Shown piece after piece: positions 1-7,131 of a DNA stretch of 38,109 bases. Each line of letters begins with the position of its first letter. Within the stretch, counting starts at the first letter, position 1. Position numbers and translations under genes: made by a program. The stretch is taken from assembly GCA_021200535.1 (NCBI GenBank), contig JAJQGL010000097.1, positions 1-38,109 of the forward strand. The letters run 5' to 3'. The notes beneath the pieces were generated by a model. The model had not been told where the DNA came from. It searched no databases and saw only the letters and a program-made list of their open reading frames with translations. This stretch comes from Clostridiaceae bacterium. Lineage in GTDB: Bacteria; Bacillota; Clostridia; Lachnospirales; Lachnospiraceae.

Positions 1-86
1 GGATGAAACCACCATCTAATTATTTGCACACGTTATTTAAGTACGATGTACTAGGATTATACGAAAGGTGTGGTGCGCACAAATGA
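1..86 (+). CDS. 3' end of an unidentified gene (partial)
   Basis: A reading frame is open from the window edge (codons in register with position 3) and ends at a TGA at 84-86. That TGA overlaps the ATG of the next gene as ATGA, the usual translational-coupling overlap in phage operons. Only about 27 codons are visible, rich in Leu, Tyr and Pro and ending in Cys-Gly-Ala-His-Lys. This is too little to assign a family. The overlap is the main reason to believe it is a real gene end and not chance. Confidence 0.4.
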   Translation, partial: MKPPSNYLHTLFKYDVLGLYERCGAHK

Positions 87-388
87 GGAAAGAGATAGTA
101 AGCCATAGTGAAAAAGATATATTAAGCGGCTGCATAGGCTTGATGTCAGAGGTTTATCAAAGAATGATTAACTACTTAGATTTTATTGGGGTGGATTTAA
201 ATGAGCTGCCAGAAGAAGAAAGACCGGATTTTTATTTTTCATATTTTGAAATCGTACAGGAGCTTTTTCTGATGAAAACAACCCACAGCGGCGGAACGTC
301 TACAATGGAAAAGTGTATGGAACTGGGCGTTGACTGCGGCGAAAATGTTGAATTTAAGCATAATGAGTACGAACCGGATTACTATTAA
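83..388 (+). CDS. Hypothetical acidic phage protein, 101 aa
   Basis: Unrecognised small soluble protein without membrane segments. It looks helical in the middle, with an acidic Glu/Asp-rich C-terminus ending in Asp-Tyr-Tyr. A GTG at 68 is in frame, but ATG 83 is preferred: it sits about 12 nt after AAGGTG and forms an ATGA overlap with the upstream gene. Its position in a run of tightly packed small genes before the late regulator suggests an early or middle accessory role. No catalytic motif is visible and no function is proposed. Confidence 0.65.
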   Translation: MRKEIVSHSEKDILSGCIGLMSEVYQRMINYLDFIGVDLNELPEEERPDFYFSYFEIVQELFLMKTTHSGGTSTMEKCMELGVDCGENVEFKHNEYEPDYY

Positions 389-412
389 AATAATAAGGAG
401 TTGAATATAACA

Positions 413-721
413 ATGAAGACAATTGATAATATGATAGGTGATCTCATGGATATGGTAGAGGTCAAGGATGATTGGAAAGTGGATTTTTCAACAGAGGCGA
501 AAAAACTGATTCATGAAATTGCCGAGCAATGTTCAGAAATTGAAATGGTGCAACAGACGAGCGAACAGGCTGAAAAATATGGCGACGGTTTATCTGCCGA
601 ACAGGTCTATGCGGATATGATAGTGAAAATAGTAAATGCGCCAACAGGGTTACATATGCGGATGGCGGCCAGAATGTTGATAGTAGTTATTGATAAGAAA
701 CTGAAAGAAAGGGGTGATTAA
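413..721 (+). CDS. Hypothetical helical phage protein, 102 aa
   Basis: Small, probably all-helical protein with alternating charged and hydrophobic residues and no membrane segment or recognisable motif. An in-frame TTG lies at 401, but it abuts the AAGGAG at 395-400. ATG 413 is 12 nt from that site and is preferred. The stop overlaps the start of the ASCH gene by 8 nt, so the two are probably translated together. Function unknown. Confidence 0.65.
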   Translation: MKTIDNMIGDLMDMVEVKDDWKVDFSTEAKKLIHEIAEQCSEIEMVQQTSEQAEKYGDGLSAEQVYADMIVKIVNAPTGLHMRMAARMLIVVIDKKLKERGD

Positions 722-1028
722 GGTGCTGGTATTGCCAATAAAGAAAAAATGGTTTGATATGATATGTTCTGGAGAGAAAAAGGAGGAGTACAGAGACATT
801 AAACCATATTATCAAGCAAGATTCCAAAACCATCTCTACCCGGAGGGTGACAAAGATATGATAGACATTTTTTTTAGAAATGGCTATGGAAAGTCTGCTC
901 CATCAATTAGGTGCCTATGCGCTTTGCGAAAAGGAACAGGGAAAGAGGAATGGGGAGCAGAGAAAGGCAAAGAGTATTATATCCTTGAGATAAAAAAGAT
1001 TGTAGAGAGGATCGGGATGAAAGGATGA
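714..1028 (+). CDS. ASCH domain protein
   Basis: A 104-residue protein starting at GTG 714 behind AAAGGGG. The N-terminal half carries the ASCH pattern: a short beta strand, then Lys-Lys-Trp-Phe, a Gly-(Glu)-Lys-Lys-Glu stretch and Glu-Tyr-Arg at about residues 22-27, with more strands near the C-terminus. ASCH is a PUA-like fold expected to bind RNA or modified nucleotides, and stand-alone copies are common in Firmicutes phages. It overlaps both neighbours (8 nt upstream, 4 nt downstream), so it belongs to the small-gene operon. Family membership is from the motif; the substrate is unknown. Confidence 0.8.
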   Translation: MIKVLVLPIKKKWFDMICSGEKKEEYRDIKPYYQARFQNHLYPEGDKDMIDIFFRNGYGKSAPSIRCLCALRKGTGKEEWGAEKGKEYYILEIKKIVERIGMKG

Positions 1029-1477
1029 ACAGAAAAGATACAACGCGGTTTCTAAGTCGGCTCTTAGTAAGAGAAAGGCTGAGTGGTCGTGGTAAGTATT
1101 GGGCGAGTGAAGTCAGTATCGATTACGGAACGAAGAATGTGAAAAGAGTAGATTTTATGCAGTTTGAACCGGCAGGAGTTATCTATCAGAGTGATATTGA
1201 AAAGGGGAAATTCACCTGTTACGAGATAAAAAGCAGCAGAGAAGATACGTTTAGTGGAAACGGGCTTAATTTCCTCGGCGAAAAGAATTACATAGTAACC
1301 ACAATGGAATGTTATAAAAGCATTCAGCCGGATATGCGAGAGGGTAAACTGTGGAATCATATTAGAGAATGCAATCCAGAGGCCTCTGCACATTTTGGTA
1401 TTATGGTACCTGTTCCGATGTTTGTTGACCCAACAGACGAATATGTGAATCCTACTAGCTTGGATGGAAGGAGATAA
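1025..1477 (+). CDS. PD-(D/E)xK-type nuclease-like protein (MmcB-like)
   Basis: 150 residues. The central region has an Asp in a beta strand (Val-Asp-Phe at about 39-41), then a second strand with Glu-Ile-Lys-Ser-Ser at about 69-73, then Asn-Phe-Leu-Gly-Glu-Lys-Asn-Tyr. This Asp...Glu-x-Lys order is the core of PD-(D/E)xK nucleases, and the following Asn/Lys motif is typical of MmcB-like phage proteins. A role in DNA repair or processing is inferred from the fold. It starts 4 nt inside the ASCH gene (ATG 1025) and its stop overlaps the next start at 1477. Confidence 0.6.
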   Translation: MNRKDTTRFLSRLLVRERLSGRGKYWASEVSIDYGTKNVKRVDFMQFEPAGVIYQSDIEKGKFTCYEIKSSREDTFSGNGLNFLGEKNYIVTTMECYKSIQPDMREGKLWNHIRECNPEASAHFGIMVPVPMFVDPTDEYVNPTSLDGRR

Positions 1478-1896
1478 TGATGAACATTAAAAAATTTGCG
1501 AAGTCTATTAGTGGAAAAGAGTATGGAACACCTCAGTTTACAAAAGAGGAAATACAGATCGCAAAGAATAATAAATGGGTTATTGTTTATGGTGCGTCTG
1601 ATGATTTAATGGAACTTGATGGATATATTCACGATGAGACTGAAGTTTATGATGGTGGTATAGTACATATTCAACTGCCATATAACCACGAAAGCGGATC
1701 CGTTATCGGTGGAGGCGTAGTTGGAAATTATGGTCTGCAAAATGTTATGTCAATTATAGCTAAGTGGTGTGAGGATAAAGATTCCGATGGTAATGTTATT
1801 TCGTGGACATATGATACGTCGGTTCCACATGAAGAATTCAATATTTTTGAGGACGGAGAAATATATTGCAGAGGAATAGTGTTTGCTGCCGACTAG
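1477..1896 (+). CDS. Hypothetical phage protein, 139 aa
   Basis: Starts at ATG 1477 or 1480 after GGAAGGAGA. It is a mixed alpha/beta protein with a Gly-rich central turn (Gly-Gly-Gly-Val-Val-Gly) and an acidic C-terminal half with several aromatic residues. There is no membrane segment, no signal peptide and no catalytic motif I can name. It overlaps the nuclease-like gene by one base and is the second-last gene before the DUF6011 protein. Function unknown. Confidence 0.65.
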   Translation: MMNIKKFAKSISGKEYGTPQFTKEEIQIAKNNKWVIVYGASDDLMELDGYIHDETEVYDGGIVHIQLPYNHESGSVIGGGVVGNYGLQNVMSIIAKWCEDKDSDGNVISWTYDTSVPHEEFNIFEDGEIYCRGIVFAAD

Positions 1897-1967
1897 GAGG
1901 AATGAAGAGAGAAATACTATTTAAGGGCTGGTGCCTGCGCAACGAAAAATGGATAGAGGTGACGGTT

Positions 1968-2171
1968 ATGACCTGTTCTGTATGTGGCAGAGAATTAAAA
2001 AGCGCAAAGAGCAAGGAATTAGGATACGGACCAATATGCTACCGAAAAGTATTTGGCTCTGTAAAAAAATTTCATTTTCCATCGAGCGAGCCGGACGTTG
2101 CAGACATTCAATATTACGAAGTCCCAGGGCAAATGAGAATCGAAGACTTCCTTCGGACTGATGCGGAATAA
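1968..2171 (+). CDS. DUF6011-type zinc-finger protein
   Basis: A 67-residue product from ATG 1968 (AGAGGTG just upstream). The N-terminus is Cys-x2-Cys followed by Leu-Lys-Ser and, about 15 residues on, Gly-Pro-Ile-Cys, a short zinc-binding knuckle typical of DUF6011 proteins that occur in many phages. An in-frame ATG at 1902 would add 22 residues resembling the opening of YopX-family phage proteins (Met-Lys-Arg-Glu-Ile-Leu-Phe-Lys-Gly). However, its AGGAGG is only 1 nt away, too close for good initiation. The role is unknown; zinc binding is inferred from the cysteines. Confidence 0.65.
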   Translation: MTCSVCGRELKSAKSKELGYGPICYRKVFGSVKKFHFPSSEPDVADIQYYEVPGQMRIEDFLRTDAE

Positions 2172-2185
2172 AGGAAAAAGGAGAG

Positions 2186-2271
2186 TGCTTTCGCAACCCT
2201 CCCAACAGACAGTTACATTATATCATAATTCGATACGAATTAGAAATAAATTTCAAGGAGGTGCGAAAGCA
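2186..2271 (+). promoter_or_regulatory. Leader structure masking SD and start codon of the late regulator
   Basis: TGCTTTCGCA at 2186-2195 is the exact reverse complement of TGCGAAAGCA at 2262-2271, which runs into the ATG at 2271. After a two-base bulge, CCTCC at 2198-2202 pairs with the Shine-Dalgarno GGAGG at 2257-2261. The 54-nt interior contains the 17-base palindrome TAATTCGATACGAATTA (2226-2242). In a transcript reading in from upstream, both ribosome site and start codon would be double-stranded. A transcript starting inside the loop would be free of this. Confidence 0.6.
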
Positions 2272-2861
2272 TGGATAGCCAAACAACAGACAACAAGACT
2301 TTGGTGGTCTTGACACACGAACAGTTAACGGAGATTTATGAGAATGCGGCTGCTATTGGAGCAAAAGAAGCTTTGAAAATGTTCGAGCAGGAAAGGAAGA
2401 AAGAACAGGGAAAGAGAGCAGATCGGCGGTTGCGGAATACTAAGTTGCTGCTTCGCAATTATCATATGCTGAAGGAGCATGCAGAAAATTCAGTATTTGG
2501 TAGGACGCAAATGGAGGAATCGGCACTGGATATTTTGGAATCAATGATGTCGTTGTATGATAATGAGGTTATTATCGAGAGTATCAAGCGAAGCGCAACA
2601 AGAACAGCGGTAATAGTATCGCATATTGAAACGATGTTTGGGCTGTACGCTGCATATTGTGACAAATCCCCAAACAGGGATGTTGAAATGAGGCGGTATG
2701 AGGTTGTATGGGATATGTACATGGCGGAAACTACATTGTCAGCGAAGGAAGTTGCCAAAAAACAGCATATGTCAAAGGAAAATGTCTATGCGGATCTGCG
2801 AGTAGCAACCGAAAGACTGACAGCTCTAATATTTGGGGTGGATGGCTTGAAAGTTCAATAA
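2271..2861 (+). CDS. Late-gene transcription regulator, sigma-70 region 4/ArpU-like
   Basis: 196 residues. The N-terminal half is long, charged helices (Arg/Lys-rich around 45-70). The C-terminal quarter (about 145-190) has a helix-turn-helix of the sigma-70 region 4 type, with Ala-Lys-Glu-Val-Ala-Lys-Lys then Ser-Lys-Glu-Asn-Val-Tyr. This arrangement and its position just before the packaging genes match ArpU/RinA-like activators of late phage operons. It is preceded by AAGGAGG and a masking leader structure, and followed by a terminator at 2948-2978. It therefore appears to be its own regulated unit. The regulatory target is inferred. Confidence 0.7.
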   Translation: MDSQTTDNKTLVVLTHEQLTEIYENAAAIGAKEALKMFEQERKKEQGKRADRRLRNTKLLLRNYHMLKEHAENSVFGRTQMEESALDILESMMSLYDNEVIIESIKRSATRTAVIVSHIETMFGLYAAYCDKSPNRDVEMRRYEVVWDMYMAETTLSAKEVAKKQHMSKENVYADLRVATERLTALIFGVDGLKVQ

Positions 2862-2947
2862 ATCCTCCGTCTACAAAAAATTTACATTGCAATTACAATA
2901 TAAAAGTGTTAGAGTTGTATTCGTAAAATTCTAAATCGAACATCGGA

Positions 2948-2978
2948 GGAAGTCTGAGACTATCGGACTTCCTTTTTT
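2948..2978 (+). terminator. Rho-independent terminator after the late regulator
   Basis: GGAAGTCTGA (2948-2957) pairs with TCGGACTTCC (2963-2972), ten base pairs with one G-T wobble around a 5-nt loop, followed by six T at 2973-2978. Confidence 0.85.
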
Positions 2979-3029
2979 GTGCAGTTTTTCCGGGAAAGGA
3001 GAGAATCAGACACAGGAAAGCATGAAGCT

Positions 3030-3053
3030 CCTCCAATATAAAGAAAATGGAGG
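3030..3053 (+). promoter_or_regulatory. SD-masking hairpin before the symporter gene
   Basis: CCTCCA at 3030-3035 and TGGAGG at 3048-3053 form a perfect 6-bp stem with a 12-nt loop. The right arm is the ribosome binding site of the symporter ATG at 3060, so the hairpin could lower translation. Confidence 0.45.
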
Positions 3054-3059
3054 AAAAGC

Positions 3060-4445
3060 ATGAATTATACTTTGGTTGTGCTGTTGACCTATGCAGTAGC
3101 AATGCTGGGGGTAACAGTATTTATGACAAAAAAAGAGAGCAATATTGAGAAATTCTGTGTTGGAAATAGGAATACTGGATGGTTGGTTTCGGCATTGAGC
3201 ATAGCTGCCACATGGATATGGGCACCGGCTTTGTTCACATCAACCGAGAATGCCTACACAAAGGGCTTTGCAGGGCTCTTTTGGTTTCTGGTACCGAATG
3301 TGTTGTGTTTGATATTGTTCATTCCTTTTGCAAGGAAGATAAGGGAAGAAATGCCGGAAGGAATTACACTGTCCGGATATATGTACGGTAAATACCATTC
3401 AAAAGCTGTTAAAAACACATACCTGTTCCAACTCGGTGCATTGTCTGCATTATCGACAGGGGTGCAACTGTTAGCGGGCAGCAAGATATTAAGTATGCTT
3501 ACCGGGATACCGTTCGCAGCCATGACAATTATTATGGCTGTTATTGCATTTTCATACTCACAGTTCTCAGGGATAAAGGCCTCAATATTAACAGATGCGG
3601 TTCAGATGGTCTTCATGTTGGCCGCCAGTATTGGTTTTGTGGTCTTTGGTGTAAAGAATGGTGGAGGAATGGAAACGTTGATTACGGGTTTAGGAGGAGC
3701 CACAGGGGATGCCGGATCATTATTCTCAAAGAGAGGATGGGAAATATTTTTAGGGTTCGGGCTTCCTACAACAATAGGGCTTATCTCGGGTCCGTTTGGA
3801 GATCAGTGTTTTTGGCAGAGGGCATTCTGCGTTAGAAAAGACAGAATAGGCAGGGCTTTCTTTGTGGGAGCGTTGCTGTTTGGAATTGTACCATTGTCAA
3901 TGGGAATACTTGGTTTTATCGGTTCCGGCATGGGATATGTCGCAGCGGATACCGGAATTATCAATTTTGAATTGATAAGCACATTATTCCCAACGTGGGC
4001 CCTTATTCCGTTCCTGTTTATGATTGTATCTGGGCTGCTGTCCACGATTGATAGTAATCTATGTGCAATATCATCCCTCACAACAGACATTTTTAAGGAA
4101 AAGACACTCGGAAAAACAAAGTTCGCTATGATTTTACTGCTGGCTGTTGGAATTGCTGTTGCAAATATACCAGGATTGACGGTGACACACCTGTTCCTGA
4201 TGTACGGTACACTAAGAGCTGCAACCTTGCTCCCGACAATATTTACACTAAGAGGAGTAAGACTGAAGCCGCAGGGAGTGGTGGCAGGAATTATTTTGGC
4301 TCTTGTAATCGGGTTACCAGTATTTGGATATGGGAACATTCAGGGCATTGCAGCCTATAAGACGGCTGGCAGCCTCCTGACAGTTATCCTTTCGGGGACG
4401 GTTGCATTGGCGGTAAGCAGAATGGGAGGCAGAAATCATGGATAA
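3060..4445 (+). CDS. Sodium:solute symporter family (SSS) transporter
   Basis: 461 residues of very hydrophobic protein with roughly 12-13 membrane segments, close to the lower end of the usual SSS length and apparently complete. A typical SSS opening (Tyr-Ala-Val-Ala...Phe-x-x-Gly-x-Arg) is followed by conserved small and aromatic residues. A membrane segment at about 318-345 has Ser-Gly-Leu-Leu-Ser-Thr-Ile-Asp-Ser, the position of the sodium-site Ser/Thr residues in this family. It should sit in the host membrane and import a solute with sodium; the substrate cannot be read from sequence. It is translated from ATG 3060 behind GGAGG, and its stop overlaps the next gene by 8 nt. A full secondary transporter inside a phage late region is unusual. 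Confidence 0.85.
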   Translation: MNYTLVVLLTYAVAMLGVTVFMTKKESNIEKFCVGNRNTGWLVSALSIAATWIWAPALFTSTENAYTKGFAGLFWFLVPNVLCLILFIPFARKIREEMPEGITLSGYMYGKYHSKAVKNTYLFQLGALSALSTGVQLLAGSKILSMLTGIPFAAMTIIMAVIAFSYSQFSGIKASILTDAVQMVFMLAASIGFVVFGVKNGGGMETLITGLGGATGDAGSLFSKRGWEIFLGFGLPTTIGLISGPFGDQCFWQRAFCVRKDRIGRAFFVGALLFGIVPLSMGILGFIGSGMGYVAADTGIINFELISTLFPTWALIPFLFMIVSGLLSTIDSNLCAISSLTTDIFKEKTLGKTKFAMILLLAVGIAVANIPGLTVTHLFLMYGTLRAATLLPTIFTLRGVRLKPQGVVAGIILALVIGLPVFGYGNIQGIAAYKTAGSLLTVILSGTVALAVSRMGGRNHG

Positions 4446-5229
4446 TGCACTTGGCAGGAAACAGAGAATTAAAAACTCTGATTGGATAGAAGCACTTGGG
4501 AAGATCGAGGAGAAAATAAGCAGAAAAGACCTTGATCAACTGGTGGATAAAACGGTAAAGGAAATCAAAAAGAAGACCAAAGGGAAGAAAGCCGCTTATG
4601 CATGGAGCGGTGGAAAGGATTCCCTTGTGCTTGGGGAAATTTGCCGAATGGCGGGAATAACCCCTTGTGTACTTGTGGTCTGTGATTTGGAGTATAAAGA
4701 ATTTATAGAATGGGTAGAGGCGCATAAACCTCCGGAATTATCTATAATAAACACAGGGCAGGATATGAGCTGGCTGGCAGCCCATCCGCACATGTTATTT
4801 CCACAGGACAGCAAATATGCGGCGCAGTGGTTCCATATTGTCCAGCATAGAGGACAAGCGAAGTATTATAAGGAGAACCAGTTGGATATGCTGCTTCTTG
4901 GAAGGCGGAGAGCCGACGGAAACTATGTTGGCAAGGGAGATAATATTTACACAAATGGGCAGGGAGTGACGAGATATAGTCCGCTTTCCGACTGGACACA
5001 CGAGCAACTGCTTGCGTTTATTCATTATCATAACTTGGAACTGCCGCCAATTTATAACTGGAAGAACGGCTATCTCTGCGGTACCCATGCGTGGCCGGCA
5101 AGACAATGGACTGGAAGCATAGAGAACGCATGGACAGAAATCTATGAGATAGACAATTCTATCGTGATTGAAGCGGCAGAATATCTTCAGAGTGCAAAAG
5201 AATTTATGGAAAAAACACAGAAAAAATAA
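4438..5229 (+). CDS. PP-loop ATPase, PAPS reductase/CysD-like
   Basis: 263 residues. The PP-loop Ser-Gly-Gly-Lys-Asp-Ser lies at 57-62 after a charged N-terminal helix. Leu-Leu-Leu-Gly-Arg-Arg-Arg (about 150) and Tyr-Ser-Pro-Leu-Ser-Asp-Trp-Thr (about 180) match the conserved Arg and W-T regions of the phosphoadenosine phosphosulfate reductase/sulfate adenylyltransferase family. These enzymes activate a substrate by adenylation or handle sulfur; DndC of DNA phosphorothioation belongs to the same superfamily. The gene overlaps the symporter by 8 nt, implying coupled expression. The reaction here is unknown. A stem-loop at 5243-5282 follows. Confidence 0.8.
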   Translation: MDNALGRKQRIKNSDWIEALGKIEEKISRKDLDQLVDKTVKEIKKKTKGKKAAYAWSGGKDSLVLGEICRMAGITPCVLVVCDLEYKEFIEWVEAHKPPELSIINTGQDMSWLAAHPHMLFPQDSKYAAQWFHIVQHRGQAKYYKENQLDMLLLGRRRADGNYVGKGDNIYTNGQGVTRYSPLSDWTHEQLLAFIHYHNLELPPIYNWKNGYLCGTHAWPARQWTGSIENAWTEIYEIDNSIVIEAAEYLQSAKEFMEKTQKK

Positions 5230-5242
5230 GTTATTTATTGTT

Positions 5243-5282
5243 GACAACATTTGCTGCCATTTGCCCGCAAGTGTTGTCTTTT
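5243..5282 (+). terminator. Stem-loop with short T run (weak terminator or regulatory hairpin)
   Basis: GACAACATTTGC (5243-5254) pairs with GCAAGTGTTGTC (5267-5278), 12 bp with one T-G wobble and a 12-nt loop, followed by only four T. It could terminate part of the transcripts of the symporter/PP-loop pair. Confidence 0.55.
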
Positions 5283-5325
5283 GCTATTTGCAGATAGCGG
5301 AGATAGAAAACATACGTCGAATTGC

Positions 5326-5349
5326 TCCTCCAAAATTTGATTAGGAGGA
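5326..5349 (+). promoter_or_regulatory. SD-masking hairpin before the ParB-fold gene
   Basis: TCCTCC (5326-5331) is complementary to GGAGGA (5344-5349), the ribosome site of the ATG at 5357. The stem extends by GC/GC past a one-base bulge. Confidence 0.4.
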
Positions 5350-5356
5350 TGCGAAC

Positions 5357-5992
5357 ATGGAAGTAATCAAAATGAAATTGGCTGATCTGGTAAAGCCAAA
5401 GAAAAACGTCAGGATACACACCGAACAGCAGTTGAAGGAGTTCCAACGCAGTGTAACAATGTTCGGGCAGATACGCCCCATAGTCATTGATGAAAACAAT
5501 GTAATATTAGCAGGGAATGGTCTGTATGACACTCTTGTTGCAATGGGGAAGGATACCGCAGATGTGTATCAATACAGTAATTTGACTGAAAATCAGAAAA
5601 AGAAGTTGATGATTGCAGATAATAAGATTTTCAGTCTAGGAATTGAGAATCTGGAAACTTTAAACAGTTTCTTGGAGGATCTGCAGGGAGATTTAGACAT
5701 CCCTGGATTTGATGAAGAAATCTTAAAGCAGATGGTATCTGAAGCAGAAGATGTTACAGATAAACTTTCCGAATATGGAACCCTTGACGACGAAGAAATC
5801 CGAAGCATCAAAGAAAATGCAGGAAGAAAGGAACAGCGGATACAGAAGATTGAATCAGAGCAGGGGAAAGGGCAGGCAGCACAGGCACCGGCAGTACCTA
5901 TACAGCAGGAACCGGCTGAGGATAATGAAGACACCGCTGAAATCAAAAAATTCGTTATCTGCCCGAACTGTGGAGAGAAGATATGGCTATAA
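5357..5992 (+). CDS. ParB/Srx-fold protein with C-terminal zinc knuckle
   Basis: 211 residues. Residues 1-100 form a ParB N-terminal-like domain, with Leu-Lys-Glu-Phe-x-x-Ser-Val-x-x-Phe-Gly-Gln, then Arg-Pro-Ile-Val-Ile-Asp, then Ile-Leu-Ala-Gly-Asn-Gly (50-55). A long acidic and Ala/Gln/Pro linker follows (about 125-195), and the protein ends in Cys-Pro-Asn-Cys-Gly-Glu-Lys, half a zinc ribbon. In other phages this domain is often fused to a DNA methyltransferase; none is present here. ParB-fold domains can be nucleases, NTPases or kinases, so the activity is open. It starts at ATG 5357 after TAGGAGG and overlaps the next gene by 10 nt. Confidence 0.75.
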   Translation: MEVIKMKLADLVKPKKNVRIHTEQQLKEFQRSVTMFGQIRPIVIDENNVILAGNGLYDTLVAMGKDTADVYQYSNLTENQKKKLMIADNKIFSLGIENLETLNSFLEDLQGDLDIPGFDEEILKQMVSEAEDVTDKLSEYGTLDDEEIRSIKENAGRKEQRIQKIESEQGKGQAAQAPAVPIQQEPAEDNEDTAEIKKFVICPNCGEKIWL

Positions 5993-7131
5993 GGAGATGT
6001 CCGGCCAGCATTGATGTTGTAGAGGCAGCGAAGATCAGAATACGAAATGTATTTCGGAATGGTCTGCCGGTATATATGTCTTTTAGCGGTGGAAAAGACA
6101 GTTTATGCCTGTCGCAGCTTGTGCTGAATCTGATACAGGCAGGAGAAATCAATCCGGCACAGTTGACTGTGCAATTTATTGACGAAGAAGCCATATTCCC
6201 TTGCATGGATGAAAAAGTAAGGGAGTGGCGAAAAAAATTTATGTTAGTTGGAGCAAAGTTTGAGTGGTTCTGCCTTGAAGTGAAACACTACAACTGCTTT
6301 AATGAACTGTCCAACGATGAAACATTTATTTGTTGGGACAGATATAAGAAGGATGTTTGGGTAAGGCAACCTCCATCATTTGCAATCAGGAGCCACCCGC
6401 TGCTAAGACCTCGAACGGATGCATATCAGGATTTCCTTCCGAGGGTTTGTTCTGATGGCGTAACGATTACAGGGATAAGAACAGCGGAATCAGTTCAGCG
6501 TTTACAGAATGTAGCAACCATGCTGAAAGCAGGGAAAACCGCAACAAATAAACACCAGGTATTCCCTATATATGACTGGACCAATAATGATGTGTGGCTG
6601 TATCTTCTTCAAGAAAAGGTGGATATACCAGAAATTTATCTGTTCCTGTGGCAATCAGGCACACGAAAGGGGCAATTGAGAGTGTCGCAATTCTTTTCTA
6701 TTGATACTGCCAAGAGCCTTGTGAAAATGAATGAGTATTATCCGGACCTCATGGAAAGAATAGTCCGCCGGGAGCCTAACGCATATCTTGCAGCACTATA
6801 TTGGGATAGCGAGATGTTTGGAAGGAATACCGCAGCAAGAAAGCAAAATGAAAAGGGAGAGGCTGAAAAAGATTACAAGGCAGCCCTGTTGGAATTGTTT
6901 TCGGATATGACCGGCAATTTCCAGACGAAGCATAAACGGTATGTTGCAGAAAGATACCGTAATTTTTTTATGAGTGTATCAGCAATCGCAGATAATAAGG
7001 ACTGCAAAGCAATTTATGAAGGACTGATTTCAGGAGATCCAAAGCTGCGTTCATACCGAGCGTTGTATCAAAGGATTTATGGAAAGTATATCGCCGAGGC
7101 AAAAAAGAAGGAGGGATTACAGGATGGATAA
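5983..7131 (+). CDS. IbrA-like DUF3440 PP-loop enzyme
   Basis: 382 residues with the PP-loop Ser-Gly-Gly-Lys-Asp-Ser at 35-40, a conserved Trp/Tyr/Pro-rich middle (Trp-Asp-Arg-Tyr...Val-Arg-Gln-Pro-Pro-Ser), Thr-Gly-Ile-Arg-Thr-Ala-Glu-Ser and Tyr-Asp-Trp-Thr-Asn-Asn-Asp-Val-Trp. This is the layout of DUF3440 phosphoadenosine phosphosulfate reductase-like proteins such as IbrA of E. coli. IbrA is known genetically, with IbrB, as an activator of immunoglobulin-binding eib genes of phage origin; its chemistry is unresolved. The gene overlaps both the upstream ParB-fold gene and the downstream IbrB-like gene, so the three are co-translated. Confidence 0.85.
   Translation: MAIRRCPASIDVVEAAKIRIRNVFRNGLPVYMSFSGGKDSLCLSQLVLNLIQAGEINPAQLTVQFIDEEAIFPCMDEKVREWRKKFMLVGAKFEWFCLEVKHYNCFNELSNDETFICWDRYKKDVWVRQPPSFAIRSHPLLRPRTDAYQDFLPRVCSDGVTITGIRTAESVQRLQNVATMLKAGKTATNKHQVFPIYDWTNNDVWLYLLQEKVDIPEIYLFLWQSGTRKGQLRVSQFFSIDTAKSLVKMNEYYPDLMERIVRREPNAYLAALYWDSEMFGRNTAARKQNEKGEAEKDYKAALLELFSDMTGNFQTKHKRYVAERYRNFFMSVSAIADNKDCKAIYEGLISGDPKLRSYRALYQRIYGKYIAEAKKKEGLQDG

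Noticed and set aside
3803-4339. 178-codon minus-strand open frame
   Set aside because: Antisense of the symporter, whose motifs and SD are clear.
5241-5269. TTGACA at 5241 as a promoter
   Set aside because: No -10 at 16-18 bp spacing; the bases are explained by the 12-bp hairpin.
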